Source of the DNA: Planctomycetota bacterium
GTDB taxonomy: Bacteria > Planctomycetota > UBA1135 > JACQFD01
Reading direction: 5' to 3'
Assembly (NCBI GenBank): GCA_016200225.1
Contig: JACQFD010000012.1
Span: 1-64,000, forward strand
Length of the DNA stretch: 64,000 bases
Shown here: positions 8,428 through 17,057 of the stretch, piece after piece
How positions within the stretch are numbered: the stretch's first letter is position 1
Layout of the letters: each line of letters opens with the position of its first letter
Translations under genes and position numbers: made by a program
The notes under the pieces: generated by a model
The model's database searches: none
The model's input: only the letters and a program-made list of their open reading frames with translations
What the model was told of the DNA's origin: nothing

Positions 8428-11253
8428 GTGCCCGTCGCCCGGTTGGTTCGAAAGTTAACAATCTCAGCGATCGCCGCCGTCGCGGCGGTCGTTCTGATTC
8501 TCGTATTGATCGAAGTGTCGTTGCGCGTCGCGGGCGCGATCACGGGGCGGCGCGAAGCCGAGAAGATGATTTCCGCCGATCCATCGGGACGGCCAATTGT
8601 TGCGTTTTGCGGCGACTCGAATATTTATGGAGTTTACGTGGACGCCTCGGAAACCCTTCCGAGCTGCGTCGAGCGAATTTCGCGTCGATCCGGGGGCGCG
8701 GGAATCCGATCTGTAAACTTGGGTCTGCCTGGCAACGCGTCGTGGGACGTTCTCGACCAGGTGCGCAGGGCCGTCGCCGCGAAACCGGCCGCGATCGTGG
8801 TGACCTGCGGAATTAATAATTTAGCGATCCGCCCGCCGGGCGAGGGCTATGGCGTGTTCGAAAATCTGCGAATCGTAAAGACGATTCGCAGGATGATATT
8901 TAACAAAAAAGTCGAGAAGTACGCTCCAAAGGGCAAGATTTTACAATTGGGAAAGGAGGGCGGCGACATCGACGGCAAGCACGTGTTCATCGAGGACGAG
9001 CACATGGGCGCTGTCGTGGTCAAGGATCGCGAGGGGGTCGTGCACGCGCAGGAGCGGCACGCGCTGCCGGAGGCGGACATCGATTATCCGAAAATTTGCG
9101 AACGCCTGCGATCCGACCTCATGGAAATGGCGGCGCTCGCGGCGGGCGCGAATGTTAAACTAATATTCTCAACGTATTTTCCGGGCAACGAAACGCCATT
9201 CGAGAACTTAACCAAAACCATGCGGAGCGCGGCCGAAGCGGCTCACTGCGGAATCGCCGATTGCGCGAATTTTCTTTCCGTCTGCGAACGGGGGGAATCC
9301 GGCAGGAGAATTGTACAGATCCCCGTCGAGGAATATCAAAATCGCAGGTCGCTGCTGCTCGTGGAGGACCGCCATCCGACGCCGATCGGTTATGAAGTGG
9401 AGGCACGGATCGTGGCGCGAGCGCTGCGGCGCGCGGGAGCGCTGCGTTCGGCCGAATTCGACGATCCGATGGAGCCGCTGCGCGGAGTGAACGTCGAATA
9501 TCCGGCGCTGTCGAGGGATGTAAAGGATCCAACGATTTTTACAATTCAATCGCAGCCGGGCGATCGCGCCGTTCTGTTATTTGGAATGGAGGGCAATTGC
9601 ACGTACGACGGCTGGACGATCAATGTGGACATCGGAGCCGCGATGGACACTTATAAACAATTCGATATTAAAGAATGGGCGGCCGCGGCCGACGCGGGCG
9701 GAAAAGCGGTTATTAAAGTTACCAAGGACTTTCTCGACGATCTGCCGCGGCCGTCGTACGCCACCTGTATGATCCGGCGCGGAACGGGGCTCGCCGGAAG
9801 CGGCCGCAGGCTGCTGAGCGCGGCAATGCGGGTCTGCGGCGACAAACTGGCGATCGTCAATGTTTCCGTGATCGACACTGCCTCGGGAACGGCGCGTCCG
9901 GGGCAGAGCATTGTCATAAGCAATGAAATTATAGAAAACGCGGGCGCCGCCCCGGATGTAACGATTCCGGACGACGCGCGAGTGCTCGACGGGAAAGGTA
10001 AATTTATCATTCCGGGATTGTGGGACATGCACACGCATCTCGACGATCCCGAACTCCTCGAACTGAAACCCAACGAACTCGAAAAACAACAATCGCTTCC
10101 GTTATTTGTATTACAAGGCGTCACCGCTGCGCGCGACATGGGAGGGAGTCTCGATCTTCTCGGATTGTGGTCCGGGCGTATACAAAAAAACGAATTGTTA
10201 GGTCCGGCGCTTTTTTTCGGCGGTCCGCTCGTCGACGGCCCGAAGCCGATGTGGCCGGAATCGGTCGCGGTGTCGACGCCGGAGGACGGGCGCGCCGCCG
10301 TGCGCGATCTAAAGAAACGCGGCGCCGAATTTATTAAGGTTTATTCGCTCGTGCCGCGGGACGCATACTTTGCGATCGCCGATGAGGCGAAGAAGGAGAA
10401 AATCGTCTTTTGCGGCCATACGCCGGACGCCGTGACCAATATCGAGGCGTCCGACGCGGGCCAGAAGAGCCTCGAGCATTTGTTAGGAATGGTGAGGGAT
10501 ATAACAGATCCGCAATCGTTAAAAGCTGCGAAGGCTGCGATCGATCCCGCGATGGCGCCGTCCGCGAAGCGCGACGCGCTCATCGACGCGATGCTCGCGC
10601 ACCAGGATCCGGCGCGCGAGGCGGAATTAATAAAAACGCTCCTCAAGAATCATACTTGGATTTGTCCGACGCTCGTCGTTTGGAATCGGCGCGTTTATTA
10701 TAATCCGAACCGCCCCGAATTGGCGCTGCGGCTGCCGCTGATTCCGGCCTATCTTCGCGAATGGTGGAATCCGGCGAAAAATGTACATTTAAAATCGCGC
10801 CCGGCGGAGTCGTCCGCGCAGGAAAAGAAATTGTATGAACGCGGCAAACAACTGACGCTTGCGTTACAAGAAGCGGGCGTGCCGCTCATGACAGGCTCCG
10901 ACATGGGCGGCAATCCGCACTGTTTCGCGGGATTCGGCGTTCACGACGAACTCGAGTGTTTGGTCGACGCCGGATTGACCGCGGCGGAGGCGCTCGCGGC
11001 GGCGACGCGAATACCGGCGGAATACATGATGGAGGACGCGCATCTTGGAACCATACAGAAAGGCAAGCGCGCCGACATGGTTTTGTTGAATTCCAATCCG
11101 CTCGTAAATATTAAGAATACGCAGGACATCGAAGCGGTTTTCTACCGCGGCCGTTATCTCAATAAAACAAGGCTACGGACCGAAACGGAGAGCCTCCGCT
11201 CGCAGTGCGCCGCGCGCGTCGAGTTGCCCGAAGCCGAAAAGCCAAAGAAGTAA
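8428..11253 (+). CDS. Membrane-anchored SGNH hydrolase fused to amidohydrolase
   Basis: 941 residues from the GTG at 8428. Residues 10-36 form one membrane helix. Residues 55-335 are an SGNH/GDSL-like hydrolase: G-D-S with Ser64, G-I-N-N (block III Asn130/131) and D-R-H with Asp314/His316. Residues 345-465 are a small beta-rich domain, also present at the end of the related protein at 43522-44898. Residues 470-930 are a metal-dependent amidohydrolase of the imidazolonepropionase-like group: H535-T-H537, K637, H664, H684 and D825 (T-G-S-D). No stop or frameshift separates the halves. SGNH enzymes cleave esters and this amidohydrolase group often acts on cyclic amides or peptides; the actual substrates are unknown. 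Met467 at the junction could be the start of a formerly separate gene. Confidence 0.85.
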   Translation: MPVARLVRKLTISAIAAVAAVVLILVLIEVSLRVAGAITGRREAEKMISADPSGRPIVAFCGDSNIYGVYVDASETLPSCVERISRRSGGAGIRSVNLGLPGNASWDVLDQVRRAVAAKPAAIVVTCGINNLAIRPPGEGYGVFENLRIVKTIRRMIFNKKVEKYAPKGKILQLGKEGGDIDGKHVFIEDEHMGAVVVKDREGVVHAQERHALPEADIDYPKICERLRSDLMEMAALAAGANVKLIFSTYFPGNETPFENLTKTMRSAAEAAHCGIADCANFLSVCERGESGRRIVQIPVEEYQNRRSLLLVEDRHPTPIGYEVEARIVARALRRAGALRSAEFDDPMEPLRGVNVEYPALSRDVKDPTIFTIQSQPGDRAVLLFGMEGNCTYDGWTINVDIGAAMDTYKQFDIKEWAAAADAGGKAVIKVTKDFLDDLPRPSYATCMIRRGTGLAGSGRRLLSAAMRVCGDKLAIVNVSVIDTASGTARPGQSIVISNEIIENAGAAPDVTIPDDARVLDGKGKFIIPGLWDMHTHLDDPELLELKPNELEKQQSLPLFVLQGVTAARDMGGSLDLLGLWSGRIQKNELLGPALFFGGPLVDGPKPMWPESVAVSTPEDGRAAVRDLKKRGAEFIKVYSLVPRDAYFAIADEAKKEKIVFCGHTPDAVTNIEASDAGQKSLEHLLGMVRDITDPQSLKAAKAAIDPAMAPSAKRDALIDAMLAHQDPAREAELIKTLLKNHTWICPTLVVWNRRVYYNPNRPELALRLPLIPAYLREWWNPAKNVHLKSRPAESSAQEKKLYERGKQLTLALQEAGVPLMTGSDMGGNPHCFAGFGVHDELECLVDAGLTAAEALAAATRIPAEYMMEDAHLGTIQKGKRADMVLLNSNPLVNIKNTQDIEAVFYRGRYLNKTRLRTETESLRSQCAARVELPEAEKPKK

Positions 11254-11332
11254 ATTTAATGACGGCGCGCCGCGCGGGCTGTTTCCAAATTTATTTTCAT
11301 TCACACGCTCTTTCTTGTTATTTACTCAAATC

Positions 11333-12604
11333 ATGAATCGTAACGAAATTGAACTATCAAATCCCGATCTCGGCGCTCTTCGTGAAGTGCCGTTCATGGG
11401 CGTGATTTATGTCGTCGCGGAAGCCTCGAAACTCGGATTTACGAACGGCCATCCGGATTGGTGTAATCTTGGGCAGGGGCAGCCCGAAGTCGGTGAAATG
11501 GCGGGGGCGCCGCCGCGCATCCACAGCGTTGAAATCGCGCCCGAGGACCATGCCTACGGACCGCTCGGCGGAACGAACGAAATGCGCGAGGCCGTCGCGA
11601 ATCATTATAATCGATTGTTTAGAAACAGAAAATTAAAATACACTTCCGCAAACGTCTGCGTCGCGCAGGGCGGGCGCCTGGCGCTGACGCGCGTGATGGC
11701 GGCGCTCGGTTCGGTGAACGTCGGATATCAATTGCCGGACTACACGGCATACGAGGATATGTTTAATTTACATATGACGCGGCTGAATCCGATTCCCGTG
11801 CGCACGCGCGAACAGGACGGATTCTCGCTGACGCCGGAGCGGTTCGAGTCGGAAGTCGTCGAGAAGGGCCTGTCGGCATTTGTTATTTCCAATCCATGCA
11901 ATCCGACGGGCAACGTCATCGCGGGCGGCGCTCTCCGACAAATGATCGAAATCGCGCGGCGCCGCGCCGTGACGCTCGTGCTCGACGAATTTTACAGTCA
12001 TTTCATTTATACTAAAGATGGAAAGGCGGGCGACGGTCCCGTAAGCGGCGCTCCTTTCGTCGAAAATCCGGAGCGCGACCCGATATTACTGATCGACGGC
12101 CTGACGAAGAGTTTCCGTTATCCCGGCTGGCGCATCGGATGGGTGATGGGGCCTTCCGCGATGATGGAATCGCTGTCGCGAACGGCGAGTTCGATCGACG
12201 GCGGCCCGTCTCGCATCGCGCAGCGCGCCGCATTGGAAGCATTGCAACCCGCGCGCGCGGACCAGGAGACCACGGCGCTGCGCGAAGTATTTGTAAAGAA
12301 GCGAAATCTACTCGTCGAAAGACTAACAAAAATGGGCGTCGCGTTCGCCGCCGAGCCGACAGGAACATTCTACGGCTGGGCATGTTTGAAGAATCTTCAT
12401 GAACCGTTCGACGACGCAATGACTTTCTTCCGCCGCGCATTGGACCACAAAGTCATGACCGTGCCGGGCGAATTCTTCGACGTCAACCCCGGAAAACGCC
12501 GCCGCGGCGAATCGCCTTATAAACAATGGATGCGCTTCTCGTTCGGGCCGCCAATGGATAATTTAAAGATGGGATTGGATCGCCTCGAAAAGATGTTAAA
12601 ATAA
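11333..12604 (+). CDS. PLP-dependent aminotransferase, class I/II
   Basis: About 423 residues from the ATG at 11333; a TTG at 11315 would add six. The fold type I aminotransferase blocks are present: Y-G-P-L-G-G near residue 80, S-N-P-C-N-P-T-G-N (cofactor/carboxylate-binding Asn) near residue 190, L-D-E-F-Y, and D-G-L-T-K-S-F-R-Y-P-G-W-R-I-G-W with the PLP Schiff-base Lys. The C-terminal Arg that binds substrate carboxylate is in W-M-R-F-S-F. Amino-acid specificity cannot be read from sequence. It is followed 13 bases later by the DUF486 membrane gene, probably in the same transcript. Confidence 0.9.
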   Translation: MNRNEIELSNPDLGALREVPFMGVIYVVAEASKLGFTNGHPDWCNLGQGQPEVGEMAGAPPRIHSVEIAPEDHAYGPLGGTNEMREAVANHYNRLFRNRKLKYTSANVCVAQGGRLALTRVMAALGSVNVGYQLPDYTAYEDMFNLHMTRLNPIPVRTREQDGFSLTPERFESEVVEKGLSAFVISNPCNPTGNVIAGGALRQMIEIARRRAVTLVLDEFYSHFIYTKDGKAGDGPVSGAPFVENPERDPILLIDGLTKSFRYPGWRIGWVMGPSAMMESLSRTASSIDGGPSRIAQRAALEALQPARADQETTALREVFVKKRNLLVERLTKMGVAFAAEPTGTFYGWACLKNLHEPFDDAMTFFRRALDHKVMTVPGEFFDVNPGKRRRGESPYKQWMRFSFGPPMDNLKMGLDRLEKMLK

Positions 12605-12617
12605 CGGAGCCAATATC

Positions 12618-12944
12618 ATGTATGCCGTTCTGCTGCTCGTATTTTCGAATATCTTCATGACCTTCGCATGGTACGGTCATCTTAAATATAAAGAAAAACC
12701 GCTATGGATCGTCATTTTGGCAAGCTGGGGCATCGCATTTTTCGAATATTGCCTTCAAGTACCCGCAAACCGCATCGGTAGTAATCAATTCACGACGGCA
12801 CAATTGAAAATCATTCAAGAAGTCATATCGTTGACAGTTTTCGCGGGGTTCTCCGTCATGTATCTTCACGAACCGTTACGATGGAATTATCTCGTCGGTT
12901 TCGGTCTCGTGCTCGCCGCAGTTTATGTAGTATTTATGTTTTGA
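12618..12944 (+). CDS. DUF486 (DMT-like) small membrane protein
   Basis: 108 residues with four predicted membrane segments. The run W-Y-G-H-L-K, F-F-E-Y-C-L-Q-V-P-A-N-R-I-G and the C-terminal W-N-Y-L-V-G-F are typical of the DUF486 family, related to half-size drug/metabolite transporter proteins. Such proteins probably pair to form a transporter, but no substrate is established. It immediately follows the aminotransferase gene. Confidence 0.9.
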   Translation: MYAVLLLVFSNIFMTFAWYGHLKYKEKPLWIVILASWGIAFFEYCLQVPANRIGSNQFTTAQLKIIQEVISLTVFAGFSVMYLHEPLRWNYLVGFGLVLAAVYVVFMF

Positions 12945-13660
12945 GAAGGAACTGGACCGGGTCCAATTATTGCGGCCATGTCGGCCATGTCGGCCATGTC
13001 GGGCGGCGGGCTTCGCGGCGCGTGCTGCGACTTCGGCCGTGGCATCGCGACCAACACGCCAGCGAGTCGAGCCCCGCTCAGCGCGATGCCACCGCCTTGT
13101 CTTGCACGTCTTGCGCCACGGACCGCCAACGCCCTCCTCGTCGCGGCTCCGCCTCGCCCCCCGAGGTGACCCATTGATCAAGCAGCCATTAGTAATATTT
13201 GCAAACGCTGCTTGTGTCATGTGGCCGGGATCGATGACGGCGAGACGGTCGCGCGACGCGCGGTGTGGCCGCGCTTGCGCGGGCACGCGCGCGCCGGGAC
13301 GGCCGAGCAGCCGCGCTTTTATTAGTGACGTGCCATCGTTAGTACTGGCGGGCGGCGGGTCCGTGGCGCCAGACAGCGGCGGCGAAGGCGACGCCCCGTC
13401 GCGTCGAGCGTGTGGTTCTCGCTTTCGTGTGGGTCGCGACAGGGCGTGGCCGGAGCATCGCCGCTGCGCCGCGCCGCGGAGCCCGCCGCCCGCAATAACC
13501 TAATTGATATCACTCTCCAAGTCGATAATCATACTGACTTGACGCCTGGGGCGAGCGCGCCGCGGAGCCCGCCGCCAGCAATAACCTATTTGATATCACT
13601 CCAAATCCACAATCATACTGACTTAAAGATTACGGCGAGCGCGCCGCGGAGCCAACTGTC
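12945..13660. other. GC-rich non-coding block with several repeats
   Basis: 716 bases without a convincing gene; open frames here are long only because the DNA is GC-rich and they do not agree with one another. The block holds a 9-bp unit (cggccatgt) three times at 12973-12999, a TGGACC-g-GGTCCA palindrome at 12953-12965, an 8-bp inverted repeat caagcagc/gctgcttg at 13179-13186 and 13207-13214, and the 85-bp direct repeats at 13471-13660. Its base composition is visibly more GC-rich than the flanking genes. Confidence 0.7.
13471..13660. repeat. About 85-bp tandem direct repeat, two copies plus a partial third
   Basis: The word gcgccgcgga starts units at 13471, 13557 and 13641, giving spacings of 86 and 84. 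Copies one and two share a GC-rich first part and an A/T-rich second part containing aataaccta, ttgatatcact and aatcatactgactt; the third copy stops soon after its GC-rich start, right at the 3' end of the DUF1552 gene (stop at 13661). Copies one and two differ by several substitutions and small indels. Confidence 0.85.
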
Positions 13661-14971
13661 TTATGTAATCAGCGCCCCTGTCGAATCGCTGAATGTATCA
13701 GTGGCTACGCCAAAATTGTTTAACATCGAAACGTAAAGATTACACAAGGGAGTGGGATTCTTAAATTGTAAAAATCGGCCTGCCTCCCATTTCCCTCCGG
13801 CGCGTCCGGCCACTACGATCGGCAAGTCATTGTGTTCATGCGCGTTGCCGTCGCGGATGCCGGAGCCGAAGAGGATCATCGAATAGTCGAGAACGCTGCA
13901 TTCTCCTTCGCGCATGGAATGTAACTTTTCGGCGAGGGCGGCGAATTTCGAAACGTAATATTTGTTGATCAGCGCGTATTGCCGCTGGTTTTCCTTTTTG
14001 TTATCATGATGTGATAATTCGTGGAATGCGCCCTTGACGTCGGGGAGAAAGGAAAAGTTGCGTCCCGAGACTTCGTTGCTCATCATAAATGTCAGGATGC
14101 GCGTCGAGTCGGTTTGAAACGCGAGTGCGATAATGTCGATCATGAGATCGACGTGAGTATTAAAATCGGCGGGAATGCCGTCGGCGGGGCGTTTCGAGGC
14201 GTCGATCTCCGCGTGCGGCTTGCCGGCCGCGGCGCGTTCTAAGCGCGTTTCGAGTTCGCGCACGGATGTGTAATATTCGTCGAGCTTGGCGCCGTCGTAT
14301 TTGGATACTTTGCCGCGCAAAGCGCGCGCTTCGGCGAGCACGAGGTCGAGCACGCTCTTGTCCGCGGGGCTTGTGCGCGCGCGCCAGTCGCGGAACAGGC
14401 GGTCGAATGCTAATCCTGGGACGATTTCCTTCGACGCCGGTTCGCTCGCGGAACGCCACGCGATGTGCGCGCCGTAAAGTGTAGTATAACCCATGTCTTC
14501 CGCGAGCCAGAGGCCGTCGGTGCCGAGTTCCATCGAAGGAAGCATTGTTAATGATCCGCGTTCGCGCGCGGCGAGTTGGTCGACGGAAATTCCATTCTCG
14601 ATGTCGCGGCCGCCCGTGCGGCGGATTTTACAACCGGTCAGGAACGGCGCGGACTTGGCGTAGTGGCCGTCGCCTTCGAGGCTGTTTTTGTTACGAAGGC
14701 CGCTTAATATAAGTATTTCCGATTTTAACTTTTCGAGCGGCGCGAGCGTCGGCGAAAGTTTAAATTCGCGATCTTTACCTTTCGGCGTCCAATCCGGCGC
14801 GAAGACGCCGTTCGGCATGTATAAAAAAGCCATGCGAACGGGAGAGGACGCGGCGCTCGAACGGGCGTTGGAAAACGGCGGCGTCTCGAGCCATGGCAAC
14901 GCCATGCAGACGCCGGCTCCCTGCAAGAAGCGGCGGCGCGACAGGGCGTTCGGCGGCGGATTATTTATCAT
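13661..14971 (-). CDS. DUF1552 family exported protein (Tat-type signal)
   Basis: 436 residues from the ATG at 14971; the longer open frame upstream lies inside the DUF1592 gene. Residues 11-15 contain R-R-R-F-L, a twin-arginine-type signal, followed by a short hydrophobic stretch. The body carries DUF1552 features: Y-M-P-N-G-V, D-G-H-Y-A-K-S-A-P-F-L-T-G, G-I-S-V-D-Q, and H-E-L-S-H-H-D with G-S-G-I-R-D-G-N-A-H-E-H-N-D near the end, giving a His-rich possible metal site. The family almost always sits next to DUF1592/DUF1585 proteins in Planctomycetota and Myxococcota; the biochemical role is not established. The start overlaps the upstream gene by 11 bases. Confidence 0.9.
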   Translation of the reverse strand: MINNPPPNALSRRRFLQGAGVCMALPWLETPPFSNARSSAASSPVRMAFLYMPNGVFAPDWTPKGKDREFKLSPTLAPLEKLKSEILILSGLRNKNSLEGDGHYAKSAPFLTGCKIRRTGGRDIENGISVDQLAARERGSLTMLPSMELGTDGLWLAEDMGYTTLYGAHIAWRSASEPASKEIVPGLAFDRLFRDWRARTSPADKSVLDLVLAEARALRGKVSKYDGAKLDEYYTSVRELETRLERAAAGKPHAEIDASKRPADGIPADFNTHVDLMIDIIALAFQTDSTRILTFMMSNEVSGRNFSFLPDVKGAFHELSHHDNKKENQRQYALINKYYVSKFAALAEKLHSMREGECSVLDYSMILFGSGIRDGNAHEHNDLPIVVAGRAGGKWEAGRFLQFKNPTPLCNLYVSMLNNFGVATDTFSDSTGALIT

Positions 14972-16943
14972 CGTTCGCGGTCTCAATATACAGAAATTGC
15001 CGGCTCGCGACCAGTTCTTCGACGAGCGTTTCGAACTGCCAGCCCGTTTCGGCGCAGCGACGCGCCATTCTTCGAAGCGCCGCCTCGTCGTAGCCGTCGA
15101 CGGGTCTTCCGACGGCATATACAAATAGCTGCTCCGCGAACGTCCGCGCAAAGCGCTCTTTTTGTGAAATTAAATAATCCTTCATGGCCGCGGGCCCCTC
15201 GATCCTCGCGCCGTCTTCGAGCGTCACGGACGCGTCGATCGGTAACTTTTGAAATTGATCGCGCCATTCGCCGATGCCGTCGTAATTCTCGAACGCCAGT
15301 CCGGGCGGATCCATCTTGATATGACAACCGGCGCACGCCGTGTCGGCGCGGTGGCGCTCGAGCCGCGCGCGCGGCGTGATCGCGTCCGGCAGCATGTCGT
15401 CCTTCGGCAGCGGCGGGACGTCGGGCGGGGGAGGCGGCGTCGGGTCGCGGCGGATCTGTTCTAATATATATTTTCCGCGAAGGACGGGACTCGTGCGCAG
15501 CGGATAGGATGTAACGGTTAAAATGCTTCCCATCGTTAACATTCCGCCGCGGCGCCGGTCGGGCAGCGTCGTTTTCTTAAATTCGCCTCCGGCGACCCCG
15601 GGAATACCATAAAAGTCCGCGAGCGCGCCGTTCAGATAACTCTCCTTCGAATCCAGAATTTCGAGGATCGGGCGGCCTTCGCGGACGATCGAATCGAAAA
15701 AGCGCGCGCTCTCCTCGTACATCGACTGGCGCAAATTATCGTTAAATTTAGGAAAACGGCGGAAATCGACGGCGCGCGAGAGAATTTCGCGATAGCGCAG
15801 CCATTGGGCGCCAAAATTGTCGGCGAGCGCGCGTCCGCGGCCGTCGTGCAACATTCGATCGGCCTGCGCGCGTAACAATTCGGGATTATACAGTTCACCG
15901 CGCTTCGCCGCGGCCAGGAGCGCGTCGTCCGGCATCGCCGACCACAGAAAATAAGAAAGCCGGCACGCGATTTCGTCGTTTGTGAGTCGCGCGACGCCCG
16001 ATTCGGGATCCGGGGCCGCGCTCCCCTCGATTCGAAACAAAAACGCGGGCGCGAGAAGCGCGGAATTGTAAAATGTTCGCGACGCATCGATTTCGCTCGC
16101 GCCCGCGGCGATCGCCGATCGATACATTGCGAATCGCGCGCCGGTTTCTTCGGTCGAGGGCGCGCGGCGGAACGCGCGACCGAGAAATGCCTCCATTTTG
16201 GCGCGCGCGTTCGCATCGTTTAATATAACAAAAGACGACTTCGGATTTTGAAACAATCGATCGGTTATATCGCGCGCCGCGTCGAAATATTTCTCGAGAA
16301 CCATCGGCGAAACGCTCGCGACGTCGCCGATATTATCGAATCCGTGTCCGCCCGGATCGCTGGGAAACGTCCGCGTCGAGTCGTAGGCGACGCCGAGGAG
16401 GTCGCGGACGGTGCGGTCGAATTCATAACGATTCAACCGGCGCGCCACGACGTGTCCGGGCGGCGCCGATTCCTCGGGGACCACGCGTTCGAGCAACGCT
16501 CCGACGTTGTTTATAAAAAATCCGCGCACGCCGGGATCCGGCTGCGCGCGCGCCGCGGGAGGCATTTTCGCTTTTGTTACTTTTTCGAGGACGCGCGTCC
16601 AATCCGCGCGGCGGCCGAGCGCCGCGAACGCGTCCGTCATATTGGATAGATCGAGCGATCCTTTCGGTTTTGCGCCGCCGTGGCAGGAAATGCAATATTC
16701 CGAAAGAAACGGCGAGATTTTTGTTATATAAAGAATGTTGGCATCGCGAAGCGCGGACGGAATGGTCGCGGGTGCGCGGCGGCCCCCGCTCGCGACGATC
16801 TTGTCGGCCGGCGCGGACGCCGATTCCGAGGTCGAAGCGCCTCTGCACGAGAGAATTCCCGCAAGCGCAATGCACGCCCATCCGTGTTTTCGGATTGCGG
16901 CGGCGATCGGCGAATGGGGCGCGGTCATCGCAAAAACATACAC
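14961..16943 (-). CDS. DUF1592/DUF1588/DUF1585 protein with planctomycete-type cytochrome motif
   Basis: 660 residues (655 if started at the second Met). Residues 20-33 form a lipoprotein-type signal ending I-L-S-C. A heme c motif C-I-S-C-H-G-G (Cys84, Cys87, His88) belongs to the planctomycete cytochrome-like domain. DUF1587 follows (L-N-R-Y-E-F-D-R-T-V-R-D-L-L), then DUF1595, DUF1592 (L-S-Y-F-L-W-S-A-M-P-D), DUF1588 (R-T-S-P-V-L-R-G and C-A-G-C-H-I-K-M-D-P-P-G, a second heme-like motif) and DUF1585. Probably periplasmic or surface-attached and redox-linked; the exact role is unknown. Forms a two-gene operon with the DUF1552 gene. Confidence 0.92.
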   Translation of the reverse strand: MYVFAMTAPHSPIAAAIRKHGWACIALAGILSCRGASTSESASAPADKIVASGGRRAPATIPSALRDANILYITKISPFLSEYCISCHGGAKPKGSLDLSNMTDAFAALGRRADWTRVLEKVTKAKMPPAARAQPDPGVRGFFINNVGALLERVVPEESAPPGHVVARRLNRYEFDRTVRDLLGVAYDSTRTFPSDPGGHGFDNIGDVASVSPMVLEKYFDAARDITDRLFQNPKSSFVILNDANARAKMEAFLGRAFRRAPSTEETGARFAMYRSAIAAGASEIDASRTFYNSALLAPAFLFRIEGSAAPDPESGVARLTNDEIACRLSYFLWSAMPDDALLAAAKRGELYNPELLRAQADRMLHDGRGRALADNFGAQWLRYREILSRAVDFRRFPKFNDNLRQSMYEESARFFDSIVREGRPILEILDSKESYLNGALADFYGIPGVAGGEFKKTTLPDRRRGGMLTMGSILTVTSYPLRTSPVLRGKYILEQIRRDPTPPPPPDVPPLPKDDMLPDAITPRARLERHRADTACAGCHIKMDPPGLAFENYDGIGEWRDQFQKLPIDASVTLEDGARIEGPAAMKDYLISQKERFARTFAEQLFVYAVGRPVDGYDEAALRRMARRCAETGWQFETLVEELVASRQFLYIETANDDK

Positions 16944-17057
16944 GAAATCGGCTTCCGCGCGGGCGCTTCCGGCGGCGCGCGCAGCCTCTATTTTCGGTTA
17001 CCCGGCGGATCGCGGCGGTCTATCCCGGGGTCCCGCCCTCTCTCCGCATCCCCGCGG

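Noticed and set aside
13471..13660. Possible CRISPR-like repeats
   Set aside because: Only two and a part copies of an 85-bp unit without unique spacers; no cas genes in the window.
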